Counted from the first letter of the stretch, positions 45,140-54,012 are shown. The stretch: DNA of 64,000 bases from Bradyrhizobium huanghuaihaiense (GCF_007830635.1 NZ_VLLA01000001.1:591868-655867); one strand, 5' to 3'. A program made the numbers and translations. Notes: a model not told the origin generated them from the letters alone.

Positions 45140-46669
45140 TCACTTTTTCGCGTAAATATCCTTGTACGTATCCCGCAGCACGTTCTTCTGCACCTTGCCC
45201 ATCGTGTTGCGCGGCAGCTCGTCGACGACGAACACCCGCTTGGGCATCTTGAATTTTGCCAAACGCCCATCGAGCGCCTTCAGCACCGAGGCTTCGCTGA
45301 CGTCGGCGCCCTTGTTGCAGACCAGCACCGCGGTGACGCCCTCGCCGAAATCGGCATGCGGCACGCCGATCACGGCGGATTCCACCACGCCCGGCATGGC
45401 GTCGATCTCGCTCTCGATCTCCTTGGGGTAGACGTTGAAGCCGCCGGAGATCACGAGGTCCTTGCCGCGGCCGAGAATGTGGACGTAGCCCTTGTCGTCG
45501 ATCTTGCCGAGGTCACCGGTGATGAAGAAGCCGTCGGGCCGGAATTCCGACTTGGTCTTCTCCGGCATGCGCCAGTAGCCCTTGAAGACGTTCGGGCCCT
45601 TCACCTCGATCATGCCGATCTCTTCGCGCGGCAATTCCTTGCCGGTCTCGGGTTCGGTGACGCGAACGGAGACGCCGGGAAGGGGGAAGCCGACTGCGCC
45701 GGGCACGCGTTCGCCGTCATACGGGTTCGACGTGTTCATGTTGGTTTCGGTCATGCCGTAGCGCTCGAGCACGGCATGGCCGGTGCGCGCCGACCATTCG
45801 CGATGGGTCTCGGCCAGCAGCGGCGCGGAGCCCGAGATGAACAGCCGCATGTGCTTGGTGGTCTCGTGCGACAGCGCCGCGTTCTGCAGCAGGCGGGTAT
45901 AGAAGGTCGGCACGCCCATCAGCACCGTCGCGCGCGCCATCAGCTTGACGATGAGGTCCGGATCGAGCTTGGGCAGGAAGATCATCGACGCCCGTGAGAA
46001 CAGCGTCACGTTGGTCGCCACGAACAGGCCGTGGGTGTGGTAGATCGGCAGCGCGTGGATCAAGACGTCCTTGTCGGTGAAGCGCCAGTAGCCGACCAGC
46101 GAGAGCGAGTTCGACGCGAGATTGTCGTGCGTCAGCATCGCGCCCTTGGAGCGGCCGGTGGTGCCCGAGGTGTAGAGGATCGCGGCGAGATCGTCGTTTT
46201 CGCGCGGCACCGTCGTGAACTCGCTGCTCGCCTTGCCCGCGGCCTCCGTCAGCGAGCCCTTGCCGTCAGCGCCGAGCGTTTCGACCTTGGCCTTCACCTT
46301 GGCGGCGATCGGCGCGAGCCCTTCCGCCTTGGAGGGATCGCAGACCACCAGCGACGGCTCGGCATCGCCGATGAAGTAGTCGAGCTCGTTCAGTGTATAG
46401 GCCGTGTTCAGCGGCAGATAGACCGCGCCGGCCCGCACGGTCGCCAGATACAGCACGATGTTGGCGACGGATTTCTCCACCTGCACCGCGACGCGGTCAC
46501 CCGGCTTCACGCCGCGCGCAACCAGCACGTTCGCCATTTGGCCTGCCCGCGCGACCAGATCACCATAGCTGATATGGGCGCCGTCCTGCGTCTCGATCGC
46601 GAGGCGTTTGGGATCGTCGAGGCCGTCGAACAGGCGGGAAAACAGGTTGGCGTTGGCTGCGTGGTTCAT
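45140..46669 (-). CDS. matB: malonyl-CoA synthetase (AMP-forming acid-CoA ligase)
   Basis: 509 residues. The ATP loop is Y-T-S-G-T-T-G-R-S-K-G-A, the A5 segment is Y-G-M-T-E-T-N-M-N-T-S-N, and A8-A10 are present (G-Y-V-H-I-L-G-R-G-K-D, then the catalytic Lys in L-P-R-N-T-M-G-K-V-Q-K-N). H-A-L-P-I-Y-H-T-H-G-L-F and the M-N-T-S-N-P-Y region resemble rhizobial MatB, which makes malonyl-CoA from malonate, an important carbon source in nodules. matA and a malonate carrier are not in the window. The ATG ending 46669 drops a ten-residue low-quality extension. Confidence 0.88.
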   Translation of the reverse strand: MNHAANANLFSRLFDGLDDPKRLAIETQDGAHISYGDLVARAGQMANVLVARGVKPGDRVAVQVEKSVANIVLYLATVRAGAVYLPLNTAYTLNELDYFIGDAEPSLVVCDPSKAEGLAPIAAKVKAKVETLGADGKGSLTEAAGKASSEFTTVPRENDDLAAILYTSGTTGRSKGAMLTHDNLASNSLSLVGYWRFTDKDVLIHALPIYHTHGLFVATNVTLFSRASMIFLPKLDPDLIVKLMARATVLMGVPTFYTRLLQNAALSHETTKHMRLFISGSAPLLAETHREWSARTGHAVLERYGMTETNMNTSNPYDGERVPGAVGFPLPGVSVRVTEPETGKELPREEIGMIEVKGPNVFKGYWRMPEKTKSEFRPDGFFITGDLGKIDDKGYVHILGRGKDLVISGGFNVYPKEIESEIDAMPGVVESAVIGVPHADFGEGVTAVLVCNKGADVSEASVLKALDGRLAKFKMPKRVFVVDELPRNTMGKVQKNVLRDTYKDIYAKK

Positions 46670-46764
46670 GCAAGATTTCCTCGACCGCAAGACTGACAAG
46701 GCCGGTCAAAACCGAGGGCTGGATTAGCAAAAACCGCCCCAATGAAGCAACGGAGACAGTTTGC

Positions 46765-47526
46765 ATGTCAAAAAACGGGAAACGCGTGGCCTGGGTGACG
46801 GGCGGCGGCAGCGGGATCGGGGAAGCCGGCGCCGAGGCGCTTGCTGCCGACGGCTGGACGGTGGTGGTCTCGGGCCGCCGCAAGGACGCCCTGGATACCG
46901 TGGTTGCGAAGATCACGGGGGCGGGCGGGGCAGCCGAGGCGATCGCGCTGGACGTGTCTGACGCCGCCGACGCCCAGAAGGCGGCAGATCAGATCGTCGC
47001 CAAGCACGGCCGCATCGACCTCCTGGTCAACAATGCCGGTATCAATGTTCCCAAGCGCAGCTGGCAGGACATGGAACAGGAGGGCTGGGACAAGCTGGTC
47101 CAGGTCAATCTCAACGGCGTGCTCTATTGCATGCGCGCGGTGCTGCCGACGATGCGCAAGCAGCAGGACGGATCGATCATCAACGTCTCCTCCTGGGCCG
47201 GCCGCCACGTCTCGAAGATGCCGGGCCCGGCCTACACCACCACCAAGCATGCGGTGCTGGCGCTGACCCATTCCTTCAACATGGACGAATGCGTCAACGG
47301 CCTGCGCGCCTGCTGCCTGATGCCGGGCGAGGTGGCGACACCGATCCTGAAGCTGCGCCCGGTGGTGCCGAGCGAGGCGGAGCAGGCCAGGATGCTGCAG
47401 CCCGAAGACCTCGGCCGCACCATCGCCTTCATCGCCTCGATGCCGCCGCGCGTCTGTATCAACGAGCTGCTGATCAGCCCGACGCATAATCGCGGATTCA
47501 TCCAGACGCCGCTGAGCAGGGATTGA
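46765..47526 (+). CDS. SDR family NAD(P)-dependent oxidoreductase, 253 aa
   Basis: Classical SDR: T-G-G-G-S-G-I-G (12-19), N-N-A-G (90-93), active-site Ser in V-S-S-W-A-G and Tyr-Lys in Y-T-T-T-K. Divergent from matB with a 95-bp gap, so the pair may share control. A reductase of a beta-keto or hydroxy acid is possible; the substrate is not visible. ACGGAGACAG precedes the ATG. Confidence 0.9.
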   Translation: MSKNGKRVAWVTGGGSGIGEAGAEALAADGWTVVVSGRRKDALDTVVAKITGAGGAAEAIALDVSDAADAQKAADQIVAKHGRIDLLVNNAGINVPKRSWQDMEQEGWDKLVQVNLNGVLYCMRAVLPTMRKQQDGSIINVSSWAGRHVSKMPGPAYTTTKHAVLALTHSFNMDECVNGLRACCLMPGEVATPILKLRPVVPSEAEQARMLQPEDLGRTIAFIASMPPRVCINELLISPTHNRGFIQTPLSRD

Positions 47527-47555
47527 TGGCGGGCGCACTGCCGAAACCGGCACAG

Positions 47556-47652
47556 TGCCGTAGGGTGGGCAAAGGCGCAAAGCGCCGTGCCCACCATCTC
47601 TCTCCGCATTTGTGCTTGGTGGGCACGCTGCGCTTTGCCCACCCTACGGCAC
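47556..47652. repeat. palindromic repeat, cgtagggtgggcaaag family, copy C
   Basis: tgccgtagggtgggcaaagg-cgcaaagcgccgtgcccacc faces ttggtgggcacgctgcgctt-tgcccaccctacggcacc. It starts 30 bp after the SDR stop codon. Its right flank accgtttgcttggc resembles accggttgcttggc beside copy D, so homology extends past the palindrome. The rest of this spacer, to 47861, shows no gene. Confidence 0.93.
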
Positions 47653-47861
47653 CGTTTGCTTGGCGCACGCTCGCCCCCACGAACATCCCCCCGCATAGTT
47701 TCACGCATCACAAAGAATTTTTCCCCGAAACCGCATCGCAAATCCTCCCGTAGTTCGGTCCAACGACGGCGCTTCTGCTTCACGCCAAGGGGTCGCAAGC
47801 ACCGTTGTTGCCCAACTCAAGCGCCGGCCATCGCCGGTCAAATTCAATCGGGAGACTCTCC

Positions 47862-48416
47862 ATGTCGAAGCGCATTGCCTATCTCGCTGCCGCCGCCTTC
47901 AGCGCCCTCGCCATCACCGCGACCGTGGTCGCGCCGGTGCGTGCCGAGGAGAAGACCGTCATGGTCGGCGGTGCCGCGATGTTCCCGTCCAAGAACATCG
48001 TCCAGAACGCGGTCAACTCGAAGGACCACACCACGCTGGTCGCGGCGGTGAAGGCGGCCGGCCTCGTGCCGACGCTGGAAAGCAAGGGTCCGTTCACGGT
48101 GTTCGCGCCGACCAACGCCGCCTTCGGCAAGCTGCCGGCCGGCACCGTCGACAGCCTGGTCAAGCCCGAGAACAAGGCGACCCTGACCAAGATCCTCACC
48201 TACCATGTCGTGCCCGGCAAGCTCGAGGCCTCCGACCTCACCGACGGCAAGAAGCTGAAGACCGCCGAGGGCGAGGAGCTGACGGTCAAGAAGATGGACG
48301 GCAAGACCTGGATCGTCGACGCCAAGGGCGGCACCTCGATGGTGACGATCACCAACGTCAACCAGTCGAACGGCGTCATCCATGTGGTCGACACCGTGCT
48401 GATGCCGGCGACGTAA
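47862..48416 (+). CDS. fasciclin (FAS1) domain exported protein, 184 aa
   Basis: Signal peptide (M-S-K-R-I-A-Y-L, Ala-rich core, V-R-A-E). One FAS1 domain of about 130 residues follows, with the H1 box F-T-V-F-A-P-T-N-A-A-F and the H2-type I-H-V-V-D-T-V-L. FAS1 proteins mediate adhesion; in Sinorhizobium one supports symbiosis. Start at 47862, with GGGAGA at good spacing. A strong terminator follows the gene. Confidence 0.92.
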   Translation: MSKRIAYLAAAAFSALAITATVVAPVRAEEKTVMVGGAAMFPSKNIVQNAVNSKDHTTLVAAVKAAGLVPTLESKGPFTVFAPTNAAFGKLPAGTVDSLVKPENKATLTKILTYHVVPGKLEASDLTDGKKLKTAEGEELTVKKMDGKTWIVDAKGGTSMVTITNVNQSNGVIHVVDTVLMPAT

Positions 48417-48462
48417 CACCGCGGACCCCTGTTTCATCCCCCGAACAGGGTGCTTTGCGATG

Positions 48463-48492
48463 GCGAGCCGGGGGTGCCCGGCTCGCTTTTTT
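48463..48492 (+). terminator. intrinsic terminator of the fasciclin gene
   Basis: gcgagccggg (48463-48472), loop ggtg, cccggctcgc (48477-48486), then six T. It lies 46 bp after the stop codon and separates the fasciclin gene from the cytochrome b gene. Confidence 0.93.
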
Positions 48493-48599
48493 GTGACCAG
48501 CATAGCCTGCGGGCATCGATTCGATGGCCAACGGGGCGTAACGAAAGCGGACGCATCGGCGTATATTCGGTGTCACACGACGTTCAGGACGGAACCACC

Positions 48600-49229
48600 A
48601 TGGCGAGCCTCACAGTCACCGACGAGCAGGTCAGGTCCACCCCGACCAAAGTGATCCAGCCGGCCTGGGTCCGCGTCATGCATTGGATCAACGCCCTCGC
48701 CATGATCCTGATGATCCTGTCGGGCTGGCAGATCTACAACGCCTCGCCGCTGTTCGGCTTCAGCTTCCCGCGTGAGTACACGCTCGGCGGCTGGCTCGGC
48801 GGCGGCCTGCTCTGGCATTTTGCGGCGATGTGGCTGCTGATGATCAACGGTCTCGCCTATCTCATCACCGGTTTTGCCACCGGTCGCTTCCGCAAGAAAC
48901 TGCTGCCGATCACGCCATCAGGCGTGCTGCATGACGTCAGGGCCGCGCTGACCTTCAAGCTCGGCCATGACGACCTCACGGTCTACAATTACGTGCAGCG
49001 CCTGCTCTATGCCGGCATCATCGTGGTCGGCGTGCTGATCGTGCTCTCCGGCCTTGGGATGTGGAAGCCGGTGCAGCTCTATTACCTCGTGATGCTGTTC
49101 GGCGACTATCCGACCGCGCGCTACGTGCATTTCTTCTGCATGGCCGCGATCTGCGTCTTCCTCGTCATTCACGTCCTGCTCGCGCTGCTGGTGCCGAAGA
49201 GCCTGCGCGCGATGATCATTGGCCGCTGA
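48600..49229 (+). CDS. cytochrome b/b6-type membrane haem protein, 209 aa
   Basis: Four transmembrane helices with haem-ligand His candidates at H28 (V-M-H-W-I-N-A) and later in L-L-W-H-F-A-A-M-W, V-H-F-F-C-M and V-I-H-V-L-L-A. It looks like the Ni/Fe-hydrogenase b-type cytochrome/formate dehydrogenase gamma group. The molybdopterin enzyme gene begins 14 bp downstream, so this should be its membrane electron carrier, comparable in role but not in sequence type to MsrQ. The start ATG 48600 follows GGAACCACC. Confidence 0.88.
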   Translation: MASLTVTDEQVRSTPTKVIQPAWVRVMHWINALAMILMILSGWQIYNASPLFGFSFPREYTLGGWLGGGLLWHFAAMWLLMINGLAYLITGFATGRFRKKLLPITPSGVLHDVRAALTFKLGHDDLTVYNYVQRLLYAGIIVVGVLIVLSGLGMWKPVQLYYLVMLFGDYPTARYVHFFCMAAICVFLVIHVLLALLVPKSLRAMIIGR

Positions 49230-49243
49230 TTAGGAGAATTATC

Positions 49244-50026
49244 ATGGCCAAGCGTTCATTCCTGATCCCCGGCGTCGACAAGCGATTGCTCATCAAGGAC
49301 GCCATCAAGACGATGCCGGATTTTACCCGCCGGCGCTTCATTGCGGGCGGCGCCAGCTTAGGCGCGCTGACGCTGCTGACCGGCTGCGACGTCGTGGACT
49401 CGTCCTCGGCCGATACGCTGCTGTCGCAGGTCTCGAAATTCAACGACGCGGTGCAGGCCTTCATCTTCAATCCCGACGCGCTGGCGCCGACCTTCCCCGA
49501 GAGCGCGATCACGAAGCCGTTCCCGTTCAACGCCTATTATGATCTCGACGACGCGCCTGATGTCGACGGCAAAGACTGGAAGCTCGAAGTGCGCGGCCTC
49601 GTCGACAACAAGAAATCGTGGACGCTGGACGAGCTCTACAAGCTGCCGCAGGTGACGCAGATCACGCGTCACATCTGCGTCGAAGGCTGGAGCGCGATCG
49701 GCAGCTGGACCGGCACGCCCTTGCGCGATTTCCTCAAGCTGATCGGCGCCGACACGCGCGCCAAATATGTCTGGTTCCAGTGCGCCGACAAGGACGGCTA
49801 CAACTCGCCGCTCGACATGCGCAGCGCGCTGCATCCGCAGACCCAGATGACGTTCAAATACGCGAACGAGATTCTGCCGCGTGCCTACGGCTTCCCAATG
49901 AAGATCCGCGTGCCGACAAAACTCGGCTTCAAGAACCCGAAATACGTGGTCTCGATGGAAGTCACCAACGACTACAAGGGCGGCTACTGGGAAGACCAGG
50001 GGTATAATTCGTTTAGTGGGAGCTGA
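49244..50026 (+). CDS. molybdopterin-dependent sulfite-oxidase-fold enzyme, Tat lipoprotein, 260 aa
   Basis: The twin-arginine signal is F-T-R-R-R-F-I (27-33), and its hydrophobic core ends in L-T-G-C, so Cys48 is a lipid-attachment site; the next residue is Asp, which in E. coli retains lipoproteins at the inner membrane. The Mo-binding Cys145 is in R-H-I-C-V-E-G-W-S. The SUOX fold follows with W-T-G-T-P-L-R-D-F. It probably reduces or oxidises a sulfoxide or sulfur compound via the cytochrome b just upstream. AGGAGA precedes the ATG. Confidence 0.9.
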   Translation: MAKRSFLIPGVDKRLLIKDAIKTMPDFTRRRFIAGGASLGALTLLTGCDVVDSSSADTLLSQVSKFNDAVQAFIFNPDALAPTFPESAITKPFPFNAYYDLDDAPDVDGKDWKLEVRGLVDNKKSWTLDELYKLPQVTQITRHICVEGWSAIGSWTGTPLRDFLKLIGADTRAKYVWFQCADKDGYNSPLDMRSALHPQTQMTFKYANEILPRAYGFPMKIRVPTKLGFKNPKYVVSMEVTNDYKGGYWEDQGYNSFSGS

Positions 50027-50038
50027 GGCGAACTCCGC

Positions 50039-50132
50039 TGCCGTAGGGTGGGCAAAGCGAAGCGTGCCCACCATTTCATCTATCATGAAGTCGGTGGGCG
50101 CGGCGCTGCGCGCCTTTACCCACCCTACGGCA
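50039..50132. repeat. palindromic repeat, cgtagggtgggcaaag family, copy D (overlaps MFS gene end)
   Basis: tgccgtagggtgggcaaagc-gaagcgtgcccaccatttcat faces tgaagtcggtgggcg-cgcctttacccaccctacggcac. It starts 12 bp after the molybdopterin-enzyme stop codon. Its right arm includes the last codons and the TAG stop (50125-50127) of the convergent MFS gene. Confidence 0.95.
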
Positions 50133-51327
50133 CCGGTTGCTTGGCTGGCCCCACCTTCCGCTGGCATAACGCCGCCACCGCCCCGAGCGCCAGCAATGCG
50201 GCCGAGACATTCAGCGCATAGCTCAAGCTCCCCAGCGCGTCGGTGATCGCGCCGACCACGATCGGGCCGAGCGTCTGGCCGACGCCGAACGAGATCGTCA
50301 TCGCCGCGATCGCGGTCGGCCACACCTCCGGCGGATAGTTGAAGCGCACGAAGGCGGTGGTCGAGCCGACCACGGCGAAGAAGGCGACGCCGAACACGAC
50401 CGCCGATACCGCGAGCCAGGCCGGCGAATGCCCCAGCATCGGCAAGGCTGCACCGAGTGCGTTGGTGCCGAGGATGATGGCGGTGGCGAGCCCGCCGCGA
50501 TCGAGCGCCAGCACGCCGCGCCAGGCCCAGGGCGTGACGAAGGCGGACAGGCCGATCAGGCTCCAGAACGCGGCCTGCGCCGCGGCGCCGCCGCCGCCGT
50601 CGCGCACATAGGCGATCATGAAGGTCATGTAGGCGATGTAGCCCGCGCCGAACAGGAAATAGCCGGCCAGATAAATCAGCACGGGCGGAAGCGCGAAGGC
50701 GGCATGGCCGCCTTCCGAGAAACGTGCACCGCTTTCGATGCGGATCAGGAACAGCGGGATCGTCATGGCGACGGACAGCAGCGTCAGCGCCCACCACACC
50801 AGCCACCACGAGCCCGGTCCGAAATATTGCAGCGTGAACGGGGCGATCAGCCCCGAGGCGAGAATGCCGATGCCGGGCCCGGCGTAGAACAGGCTGAGCA
50901 GGAAATTGGCCCGCTCCGGGCGCGACTGCGCGATCGCCGCGGCCAGCGCGCCGCCGGCGACGAAGCCGGCCGCCGCCCCCAGGCCCAGCACCAGGCGGGC
51001 AAGGCTCAGCGCGACGAAATTGCCCGTCAGTGCGCAAGTTGCGAGCGCGGCGACGCAGGCCAGGGTTCCGCCGCGGATCGCCGCCGACCAGCCGACGCGC
51101 CGGATCAACCGGGACGCCACCAGGGCGCCCACGAGATAGCCGACGGCGTTGATGGTGTTCATGAAACCGGCCGCCGAGTAGGACCAGCCGAGGTCCTCCC
51201 GCATGTCGGGCAGCACCAGCGCATAGGCAAAGCGGCCGATACCGAGCCCGACCGTCGCGGCCAGCGACAGGGTCAGGATCAGCCGCGCGGGATGCGCCTC
51301 TAGCGGGGGGCGGTCAGGGGCGTGCAA
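50125..51327 (-). CDS. MFS transporter, YbfB/YjiJ type, 400 aa
   Basis: Twelve hydrophobic segments with a conserved first-helix region (G-L-G-I-G-R-F-A-Y-A-L-V-L-P), typical of YbfB/YjiJ family permeases with unknown cargo. The start is TTG at 51327, supported by GGAG eight bases before it; no upstream ATG exists in frame. The final codons (C-Q-R-K-V-G-P-A-K-Q-P-V-P) and the stop run into palindromic repeat D, so the C-terminus may have been reshaped by that element. Confidence 0.88.
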   Translation of the reverse strand: MHAPDRPPLEAHPARLILTLSLAATVGLGIGRFAYALVLPDMREDLGWSYSAAGFMNTINAVGYLVGALVASRLIRRVGWSAAIRGGTLACVAALATCALTGNFVALSLARLVLGLGAAAGFVAGGALAAAIAQSRPERANFLLSLFYAGPGIGILASGLIAPFTLQYFGPGSWWLVWWALTLLSVAMTIPLFLIRIESGARFSEGGHAAFALPPVLIYLAGYFLFGAGYIAYMTFMIAYVRDGGGGAAAQAAFWSLIGLSAFVTPWAWRGVLALDRGGLATAIILGTNALGAALPMLGHSPAWLAVSAVVFGVAFFAVVGSTTAFVRFNYPPEVWPTAIAAMTISFGVGQTLGPIVVGAITDALGSLSYALNVSAALLALGAVAALCQRKVGPAKQPVP

Positions 51328-51439
51328 AGGGGTAACTCCGGCCTATGCAGTGTGGCAGGCCCCGTCCGCCTTGCACAGCCGCACCCCGGCAATGGTGTCT
51401 TGCCAAGCGCGCAACGCCGCTCTAGCACTCCGGCCGAAC

Positions 51440-51540
51440 CGTCATTCCGGGGCGCGCAAAGCGCGAGCCCGGAATCCATAACCACGATCGGGAGTATGGA
51501 TTCCGGGCCCGCGCCTAAGGCGGCGCGTCCCGGAATGACG
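51440..51540. repeat. palindromic repeat, gtcattccgg/ccggaatgac family, copy 3
   Basis: cgtcattccggggcgcgcaa-agcgcgagcccggaatccat faces atggattccgggcccgcgcc-taaggcggcgcgtcccggaatgacg. It is a more complete palindrome than the copies at 19021 and 26991. It ends 24 bp before the leuB start and lies in the divergent spacer between MFS and leuB. Confidence 0.9.
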
Positions 51541-51564
51541 AGCTGGTATTGAGAGGAAACGACC

Positions 51565-52677
51565 ATGGCGACCCACAAATTGCTGCTGCTCCCCGGCGAC
51601 GGTATCGGCCCGGAGGTGATGGGCGAGGTGAAGCGGCTGATCGACTGGCTGAATTCGGCCGGGATCGCCAAATTCGAGACCGATACCGGCCTGGTCGGCG
51701 GCTCGGCCTATGACGCCCACAAGGTGTCGATCTCCGAGGGCGACATGGCCAAGGCGCTTGCGGCCGACGCCATCATCTTCGGCGCGGTCGGCGGCCCCAA
51801 GTGGGATGCGGTGCCCTATGAGGTGCGCCCTGAAGCCGGCCTGCTGCGCCTGCGCAAGGATCTTGCCCTGTTCGCCAATCTTCGTCCCGCCGTGTGCTAC
51901 CCGGCGCTGGCGGATGCCTCCAGCCTGAAGCGCGAGGCGGTCGAGGGCCTCGACATCGTCATCGTGCGCGAGCTCACCGGCGGCGTCTATTTCGGCGAGC
52001 CCAAGACCATCACCGATCTCGGCAACGGCCAGAAGCGCGCCATCGATACCCAGGTCTACGACACCTATGAGATCGAGCGCATCGGCCGCGTCGCCTTCGA
52101 GCTTGCCAGGAAGCGCAAGAACAAGGTGACGTCGATGGAGAAGCGCAACGTCATGAAGTCGGGCGTGCTCTGGAACGAGGTCATGACCCAGGTCCACAAG
52201 CGCGAATATCCCGACGTCACGCTCGAGCATCAGCTCGCCGATTCCGGCGGCATGATGCTGGTGAAGTGGCCGAAGCAGTTCGACGTCATCGTCACCGACA
52301 ATCTGTTCGGCGACATGCTGTCGGACATCGCGGCGATGCTCACGGGCTCGCTCGGGATGCTGCCCTCGGCCTCGCTCGGCGAAGTCGACGTCAAGACCAA
52401 GAAGCGCAAGGCGCTGTACGAGCCGGTGCACGGCTCGGCGCCCGACATCGCCGGCAAGGGCCTCGCCAACCCGATCGCGATGATCTCGTCCTTCGGCATG
52501 GCGCTGCGCTATTCGTTCGACATGGGCGATCTCGCCGACAAGGTCGACGCCGCGATCGCCGCGGTGCTGGCCAGCGGCCTGCGCACCGCCGACATCAAGT
52601 CGGAAGGCACCACGGCCGCCTCGACCACGCAGATGGGCGAAGCGATTTTGAAGGAATTGCAGAAGCTGCACGCGTAA
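51565..52677 (+). CDS. leuB: 3-isopropylmalate dehydrogenase
   Basis: 370 residues. Oxidative decarboxylation of 3-isopropylmalate in leucine biosynthesis, NAD- and Mg-dependent. Conserved parts are [10 protein letters not shown] (10-19), the [13 protein letters not shown] region, [12 protein letters not shown] (metal ligands) and the NAD-binding [21 protein letters not shown] precedes the ATG. leuD is 11 kb away on the other strand; leuC is not in the window. Confidence 0.98.
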   Translation: MATHKLLLLPGDGIGPEVMGEVKRLIDWLNSAGIAKFETDTGLVGGSAYDAHKVSISEGDMAKALAADAIIFGAVGGPKWDAVPYEVRPEAGLLRLRKDLALFANLRPAVCYPALADASSLKREAVEGLDIVIVRELTGGVYFGEPKTITDLGNGQKRAIDTQVYDTYEIERIGRVAFELARKRKNKVTSMEKRNVMKSGVLWNEVMTQVHKREYPDVTLEHQLADSGGMMLVKWPKQFDVIVTDNLFGDMLSDIAAMLTGSLGMLPSASLGEVDVKTKKRKALYEPVHGSAPDIAGKGLANPIAMISSFGMALRYSFDMGDLADKVDAAIAAVLASGLRTADIKSEGTTAASTTQMGEAILKELQKLHA

Positions 52678-52692
52678 GGCTTGCACCGCTCT

Positions 52693-52787
52693 TGTAGGGT
52701 GGGCAAAGCGAAGCGTGCCCACGCATCTTTTCCGACCGAGAGAGATCGTGGGCACGGCGCAAAGCGCCTTTGCCCACCCTACGGCAC
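52693..52787. repeat. palindromic repeat, cgtagggtgggcaaag family, copy E
   Basis: tgtagggtgggcaaagcgaa-gcgtgcccacgcatcttttccgac faces agatcgtgggcacggcg-cctttgcccaccctacggca. It starts 15 bp after the leuB stop. Among the seven copies it is closest to copy F (53471), including the unusual cccacgcatcttttccga left-centre. Confidence 0.95.
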
Positions 52788-52805
52788 CTTCATCGGAGCT
52801 CCCTC

Positions 52806-53444
52806 ATGGATACCCCACCCCGCCCCAAGATCGCGGAAACCATCATCCATGAAACGGTGCGCCGGCGCGAGGCGCAGATCGGGCGGCGCTGCGAGGTGCT
52901 CGCCAACACCCGCATCGAATATTCTTCGCTCGGCGACTACTCCTATCTCGGCGAGAATTGCGAGGTCGCCGACGCGGCGATCGGAAAATTCACCGCGATC
53001 GCCAATTCGGTGCGGATCGGCGCGCCCAACCATCCGATGGGCCGTCCGTCGCAGCATCGCTTCACCTATGTCCCCGAATATTACGAGGCGTCGGCGACCC
53101 GCGATCGCGACTTCTTCGCAGGCCGCCGCGGCGATCGCGTGATCGTCGGCAATGATGTCTGGATCGGCCACGCCGCGATCCTGCTGCCGGGCGTGAACGT
53201 CGGCGACGGCGCGGTGATCGCCGCAGGCGCTGTCGTCAGCCGCGATGTCGAGCCCTACACCATCGTCGGCGGCGTTCCCGCGCGCGCCATCCGCAAGCGC
53301 TTTCCTGAGTCTGTCGCCGAGAGCCTGCAGCGCATCGCCTGGTGGGATTGGCCGGATGCGCTCATCTTTGAGCGCCTCGGCGATTTCCGCTCCGAGGCGA
53401 TCGAGGAGTTTTGCCGGCGTTACGATCCGGCTGCTAATTCGTAA
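52806..53444 (+). CDS. hexapeptide-repeat acetyltransferase of the phosphonate-metabolism type, 212 aa
   Basis: Left-handed beta-helix transferase with I/V-G-x-x-x-x-I repeats between residues 40 and 170. N-H-P-M near 75 is the acetyl-CoA site His. The [32 protein letters not shown] and W-W-D-W parts match the transferase hexapeptide group found in phn (carbon-phosphorus lyase) clusters. No other phn gene is near, so a role in phosphonate use is inference only. It is flanked at both sides by near-identical palindromic repeats. GGAGCTC precedes the ATG. Confidence 0.87.
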   Translation: MDTPPRPKIAETIIHETVRRREAQIGRRCEVLANTRIEYSSLGDYSYLGENCEVADAAIGKFTAIANSVRIGAPNHPMGRPSQHRFTYVPEYYEASATRDRDFFAGRRGDRVIVGNDVWIGHAAILLPGVNVGDGAVIAAGAVVSRDVEPYTIVGGVPARAIRKRFPESVAESLQRIAWWDWPDALIFERLGDFRSEAIEEFCRRYDPAANS

Positions 53445-53470
53445 GACGCGTCTCGCACAAACAACAGTAT

Positions 53471-53567
53471 CGTAGGGTGGGCAAAGCGAAGCGTGCCCAC
53501 GCATCTTTTCCGATCGTGGAGAGATGGTGGGCACGGCGCAAGGGCGCCTTTGCCCACCCTACGGCAC
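53471..53567. repeat. palindromic repeat, cgtagggtgggcaaag family, copy F
   Basis: cgtagggtgggcaaagcgaa-gcgtgcccacgcatcttttccgatc faces gatggtgggcacggcg-cctttgcccaccctacggc. It starts 26 bp after the hexapeptide transferase stop and has the same orientation as copy E, so the transferase gene is bracketed by two direct copies. Confidence 0.95.
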
Positions 53568-53570
53568 CTC

Positions 53571-53606
53571 GCAAAAACAAAAAGGCCGGGCGTGAGCCCG
53601 GCCTTT
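53571..53606 (-). terminator. intrinsic terminator of the 127-aa exported protein gene
   Basis: aaaggccgggc (53581-53591), loop gtga, gcccggccttt (53596-53606). On the minus strand the stem is followed by TTTTTGTTTTTGC. It lies 22 bp past the stop codon of the gene at 53629-54012. With four T on the plus side it may also stop transcripts from the left. Confidence 0.92.
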
Positions 53607-53628
53607 TGATTCGGTCGTGACGCCCGCC

Positions 53629-54012
53629 TCAGTACAGCGGGAAATTCCGCGGATAGCCGCCGACGTCGGCCGGCGTGCTCAGCGGCTGGCGATCGATCGG
53701 CCGGTTGTTGTTCTCGCGTGCGAAGGTCGGATAGCCGATCTCCGGCGGGAAGGCGTAGTCGGTGAACTTGCGGTCGCCCGGATTGACCTCGGTGCCGCCG
53801 TCGAGCCAGGAGCGCTTGCTCACATAGATGCGGGTGCGGCCCTGCTGATAGACCGCGTTGGGGCCGGCCGGGCCGTAATAGGGCCGGCCGCGCTCGTCAT
53901 AGCGCTTGGTCTTGGTGTCGGCCGCAGCCGGCGTCGCGAACGCGATGGCAATCGCGGCGCCCGCCGCAAGCAGCGTCGCCAGTTTGTTCGCGGCAGAGAA
54001 TTTCGAGCTCAT
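53629..54012 (-). CDS. small exported hypothetical protein, 127 aa
   Basis: Signal peptide (M-S-S-K-F-S-A-A-N-K, Ala-rich core, P-A-A-A-D). The mature part is rich in Arg, Tyr and Pro, with Y-D-E-R-G-R-P-Y-Y-G-P and R-I-Y-V-S-K-R-S-W-L-D. No known domain, but similar short exported proteins are frequent in Bradyrhizobium. Start chosen at the ATG with AAGGGGACG in front. Own terminator. Probably a periplasmic or surface protein. Confidence 0.78.
   Translation of the reverse strand: MSSKFSAANKLATLLAAGAAIAIAFATPAAADTKTKRYDERGRPYYGPAGPNAVYQQGRTRIYVSKRSWLDGGTEVNPGDRKFTDYAFPPEIGYPTFARENNNRPIDRQPLSTPADVGGYPRNFPLY

Noticed and set aside
52693..53567. Two repeats spaced by one gene considered as ends of an insertion sequence
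   Set aside because: The enclosed gene is a hexapeptide transferase, not a transposase; the repeats are in direct orientation and occur elsewhere without it.
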